Source of the DNA: SLHU01 sp009929975
GTDB lineage: Bacteria; Bacillota; Clostridia; Saccharofermentanales; UBA5734
Reading direction: 5' to 3'
Assembly (NCBI GenBank): GCA_040776905.1
Contig: JAXGZQ010000001.1
Coordinates: 1,426,001-1,490,000 of the forward strand
DNA: 64,000 bases
Part shown: piece after piece, positions 61,745 through 64,000 of the stretch
Layout of the letters: every line of letters starts with the position of its first letter
Position numbering within the stretch: position 1 is the stretch's first letter
The notes under the pieces: model-generated
Told to the model about the DNA's origin: nothing
Seen by the model: the letters and a program-made list of their open reading frames with translations, nothing else
Database searches by the model: none
Program-made: the position numbers and the translations under genes

Positions 61745-62386
61745 ATGCCTTTTCTGATCGGATTACTGGTCTGCCTGATGGGCTATGGCCTGGGCAGCCT
61801 GAACAGCGCCATCATTGTATCACATCTGCTTCACCTGCCCGATATCCGGCAACAGGGAAGCGGTAATGCCGGAATGACCAATATGTTGAGGGTCCATGGG
61901 AGAAAGGCGGCTCTGCTGACCGCCTGCGGCGATCTGATCAAAGCGATCGTAGCGGTTGGACTGGCACAGCTGATCTTCCGCCTGGCGCAGATCCCGCTGG
62001 TACTGGATCCGGGATACCTCGCCGGGTTGTTTATCCTGATCGGTCATATCTTCCCGGTTTTTTTCGCGTTCAGGGGAGGTAAAGGCGTCATGCCGGCCCT
62101 CGGGATCATTTTGTGGGTGAATCCACTGGCTTTTCTGATCCTGCTGCTGCTGGCGATTCCCGTTTTTCTGCTGTCGCGGACGATGTCGGTCGTTTCTTTG
62201 CTCTGTACCGCGCTGCTGCCGGCTGTGACCTGGCTGCTCGCGTACTGGCGCAGCCAGAAGCCATTGTACTCCGTCATGATCACCTGTGTTTACGCTGCGC
62301 TTGTGATCTGGTCGCACCGCGACAATATCAGGCGCCTGCTGCACGGTGAAGAGACAAAAATTATTCCTGATGTGAAGAAAAACTGA
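61745..62386 (+). CDS. plsY: Glycerol-3-phosphate acyltransferase (PlsY)
   Basis: 213 residues, about five to six membrane helices. It transfers acyl from acyl-phosphate to glycerol-3-phosphate, the first step of phospholipid synthesis. Motif 1 GYGLGSLNSAIIVSHLL, motif 2 GSGNAGMTNMLRVHGRKAA and motif 3 GHIFPVFFAFRGGKG are all present. GAGGAG lies seven bases before ATG 61745, which favours it over ATG 61739. Complete. Confidence 0.95.
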   Translation: MPFLIGLLVCLMGYGLGSLNSAIIVSHLLHLPDIRQQGSGNAGMTNMLRVHGRKAALLTACGDLIKAIVAVGLAQLIFRLAQIPLVLDPGYLAGLFILIGHIFPVFFAFRGGKGVMPALGIILWVNPLAFLILLLLAIPVFLLSRTMSVVSLLCTALLPAVTWLLAYWRSQKPLYSVMITCVYAALVIWSHRDNIRRLLHGEETKIIPDVKKN

Positions 62387-62396
62387 GCCCGCCCGG

Positions 62397-63167
62397 TCAG
62401 GAATGGCTGGGCGGCAGAGGGATAAATTTACTCGTTTTTGCCTTGTAGGCTTCCCAGTCCGGCCGGCCGGCATACTTTTTTTCCAGCATGGGAACACCGG
62501 ATACAAACAAAAGGAACAGCGTGATCACAACCGGGCTGACCAGCAGCCAGACAAAACGACCGTCGCTGATCCCCATCAGGCAGATGCCCCACCACTGGGT
62601 CGCCTCACCGAAGTAATTGGGGTGCCGGCTGTAGCGCCAGAGCCCGTGGGTAATCAGCTTGCCCCTATTAGCCGGATCCGCTTTAAACCGCCTGAGTTGG
62701 CTGTCGCCGACTGATTCAAAGACGAAACCGGTCAGCCAGATCAGCAGCCCTGCTGTCGCCAGCCAGTTCCAGCCATCCAGATCTTCCAGATTACGGACGA
62801 TAGACGGCATGTTGATGATGAAATTGAGCAGCAGCTGCAGCAGGTAGATCTGAACAAACATACGCAGATAGAATGTGCCGGGGTTCCATTTCCGCCGCAT
62901 GTCGGCATAGCGGAAATCCTCAGGCTTGCCCAGATTGCGTTTGGCGAGAAACCAGGTCAGGCGCAGACCCCAGATCATGACCAGGAGCGACATGGCCAGC
63001 GGAACGGAGCCTTCCGGCCGGCCCAGCAGCCAGCTGATCACACTGGTGACCACAAATCCCAGCCCCCAGGCGATATCAACAATGCCGTTGTTTTTCTTGA
63101 GTTGAGCGATGATGAAAGTCAGGACGAAAAAAGCCAGAAGAATCGCGGCTGTCAGCCAATACTGCAT
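62397..63167 (-). CDS. DUF1295-family membrane protein
   Basis: 256 residues with six or so helices. LWRYSRHPNYFGEATQWWGI is the C-terminal signature shared by DUF1295, steroid reductase-like and isoprenylcysteine methyltransferase-like proteins. DIAWGLGFVVTSV and LTWFLAKRN also match. The exact reaction is unknown. Its start overlaps the end of the DegV gene by 16 bases, so they form an operon. Confidence 0.85.
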   Translation of the reverse strand: MQYWLTAAILLAFFVLTFIIAQLKKNNGIVDIAWGLGFVVTSVISWLLGRPEGSVPLAMSLLVMIWGLRLTWFLAKRNLGKPEDFRYADMRRKWNPGTFYLRMFVQIYLLQLLLNFIINMPSIVRNLEDLDGWNWLATAGLLIWLTGFVFESVGDSQLRRFKADPANRGKLITHGLWRYSRHPNYFGEATQWWGICLMGISDGRFVWLLVSPVVITLFLLFVSGVPMLEKKYAGRPDWEAYKAKTSKFIPLPPSHS

Positions 63168-64000
63168 GATGATGACCCCTCATTTTCTTCTTCAAGGTAG
63201 GCGACTGCGACGCTGCCCTTACCGGCGAACAGAGCGACGACCGCGGATATATCGGTGATATACAGCGGCTCACGGCCTGTGATGTTCAACATGTCCTTGC
63301 GCAGCTGTTCCGCGGCATCTGCCGCGTCGGCATGGACGATGACATACTCGCTGATCCGGCGGCGTCTGAGTGTCCGCAGCAGCAGTTTCCGGTTTTTCTT
63401 CACCGAAAACGCGATCCCCTGGATGGTGCCTTTGCCCTCGGCATCAATTGAGACCAGTGGTTTGAAGCGAAGCCGGATCAGCAGGCGGCCGATGCGTTCA
63501 GAAACGCGGCCTGAACGGGCCATCGGCTCAATATCCAGAACACTGACAAAGATTTTCGCTCTGCTCCTCAGCTGCTCGATCGACTCGGCGACCTGCTTCA
63601 GATCCTTACCGGCTTCGATCTGTTCAACGGCCGCGCGGACCAGCAGCCCCTGTGCGCCTGAATTAACTTTCGTATCAATCAGAGCGACGCGCGCGGCATC
63701 CGGACCCAGCTCATCCAGGACCTCATGAAAACGGTCGTAGGTTCCACTCATTTTTGACGAGACCGTCAGGATCAGGAGCGCCTGGTAATGAGCAAGGATC
63801 GGGTGGAGAAAATGACGGATCTGTTCTTTATTCAGCTGGGCGGATGACGCCTGATCAAGATGATCGTAGAGATAAGTCCGGTCAATCGTGACTTTGTCCA
63901 GGTAATTGACGGAGCCGATCAGGACATTGATTGGCAGCTGGAAAACCGTATGTTTGTGGAGATACTCCCGCGGCAGATCAGCGATCGAATCTGTGATACA
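63152..64000 (-). CDS. DegV-family fatty-acid-binding protein, 5' end cut
   Basis: The frame runs to the right window edge without a start; 282 residues are visible and only about five to ten should be missing. The first visible residues CITDSIADLPREYL correspond to the family's TDS motif, followed by LPINVLIGSVNYLDK, LLILTVSSKMSGTYDRF and DTKVNSGAQGLLVRAA. DegV (FakB-like) proteins bind a fatty acid and present it to a kinase for phosphorylation. The nearby plsY gene would use acyl-phosphate. An internal ATG at 63751 is not the real start. Confidence 0.9.
   Translation of the reverse strand, partial: CITDSIADLPREYLHKHTVFQLPINVLIGSVNYLDKVTIDRTYLYDHLDQASSAQLNKEQIRHFLHPILAHYQALLILTVSSKMSGTYDRFHEVLDELGPDAARVALIDTKVNSGAQGLLVRAAVEQIEAGKDLKQVAESIEQLRSRAKIFVSVLDIEPMARSGRVSERIGRLLIRLRFKPLVSIDAEGKGTIQGIAFSVKKNRKLLLRTLRRRRISEYVIVHADAADAAEQLRKDMLNITGREPLYITDISAVVALFAGKGSVAVAYLEEENEGSSSCSIG

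Overview
The window is low-to-mid GC Bacillota (Firmicutes) chromosome. This rests on AGGAGG-type ribosome sites, TTGACA/TATAAT-like promoters, a sortase-anchored surface protein, a BlaI/M56 pair, Clostridia-type conjugative-element relics and a CRP/FNR-P-type ATPase-HMA gene set. Family or species cannot be fixed from sequence alone. No rRNA, tRNA or CRISPR array was seen.

Region 1 (1-18640) is a degraded composite genomic island in the 3' end of guaA. The guaA ending (codons for E-W-E-stop) occurs at 901, 12858 and 18631; the last two copies each follow a direct repeat of about 92 bp, as if two elements had stacked at the same att site. Inside are relics of a conjugative element: an integrase-like fragment, truncated repA and parA, and an internal piece of a conjugation gene fused to a histidine-kinase tail. 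There is one intact-looking cargo module: a membrane sensor, a histidine kinase, a LuxR-type regulator, a pseudo-receiver and a 1586-residue sortase-anchored surface protein. The outer part carries an AlbA_2/HTH regulator with duplicated operator-like repeats and an IS66 element with a perfect 8-bp target duplication. A nested IS256-family element with its own 8-bp duplication sits in the IS66 tnpC tail.

Region 2 (18640-30400) has an IS1380 transposase tail, a mandelate racemase/enolase-family dehydratase, a metallo-beta-lactamase-fold hydrolase and a URO-D family protein. A BlaI-like repressor plus M56 membrane peptidase follows, next to two large polytopic membrane proteins (one YfhO-type). 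CopY-like TACA-NN-TGTA boxes lie at both the regulator promoter and the YfhO promoter, so this looks like one regulated envelope module.

Region 3 (30391-57204) is mainly plant-glycan catabolism: an MFS transporter; GH51, GH105, GH29, GH3, two clan-A glycosidases, a broken GH5_2 cellulase, DUF1080 and DUF4838 proteins; and Gfo/Idh/MocA, sugar-isomerase and ferredoxin-type aldo/keto reductase enzymes. None of the enzymes shows a signal peptide, so imported oligosaccharides are probably digested in the cytoplasm. Set into it are a higBA toxin-antitoxin pair with a tandem operator, and an FNR-like/Ric-like/P-type ATPase/HMA operon with an FNR-type box.

Region 4 (57205-64000) has a three-gene ABC importer of the ABC_sub_bind class, a Cache-like GGDEF protein, PlsY, a DUF1295 membrane protein and a DegV-family protein cut by the window edge.
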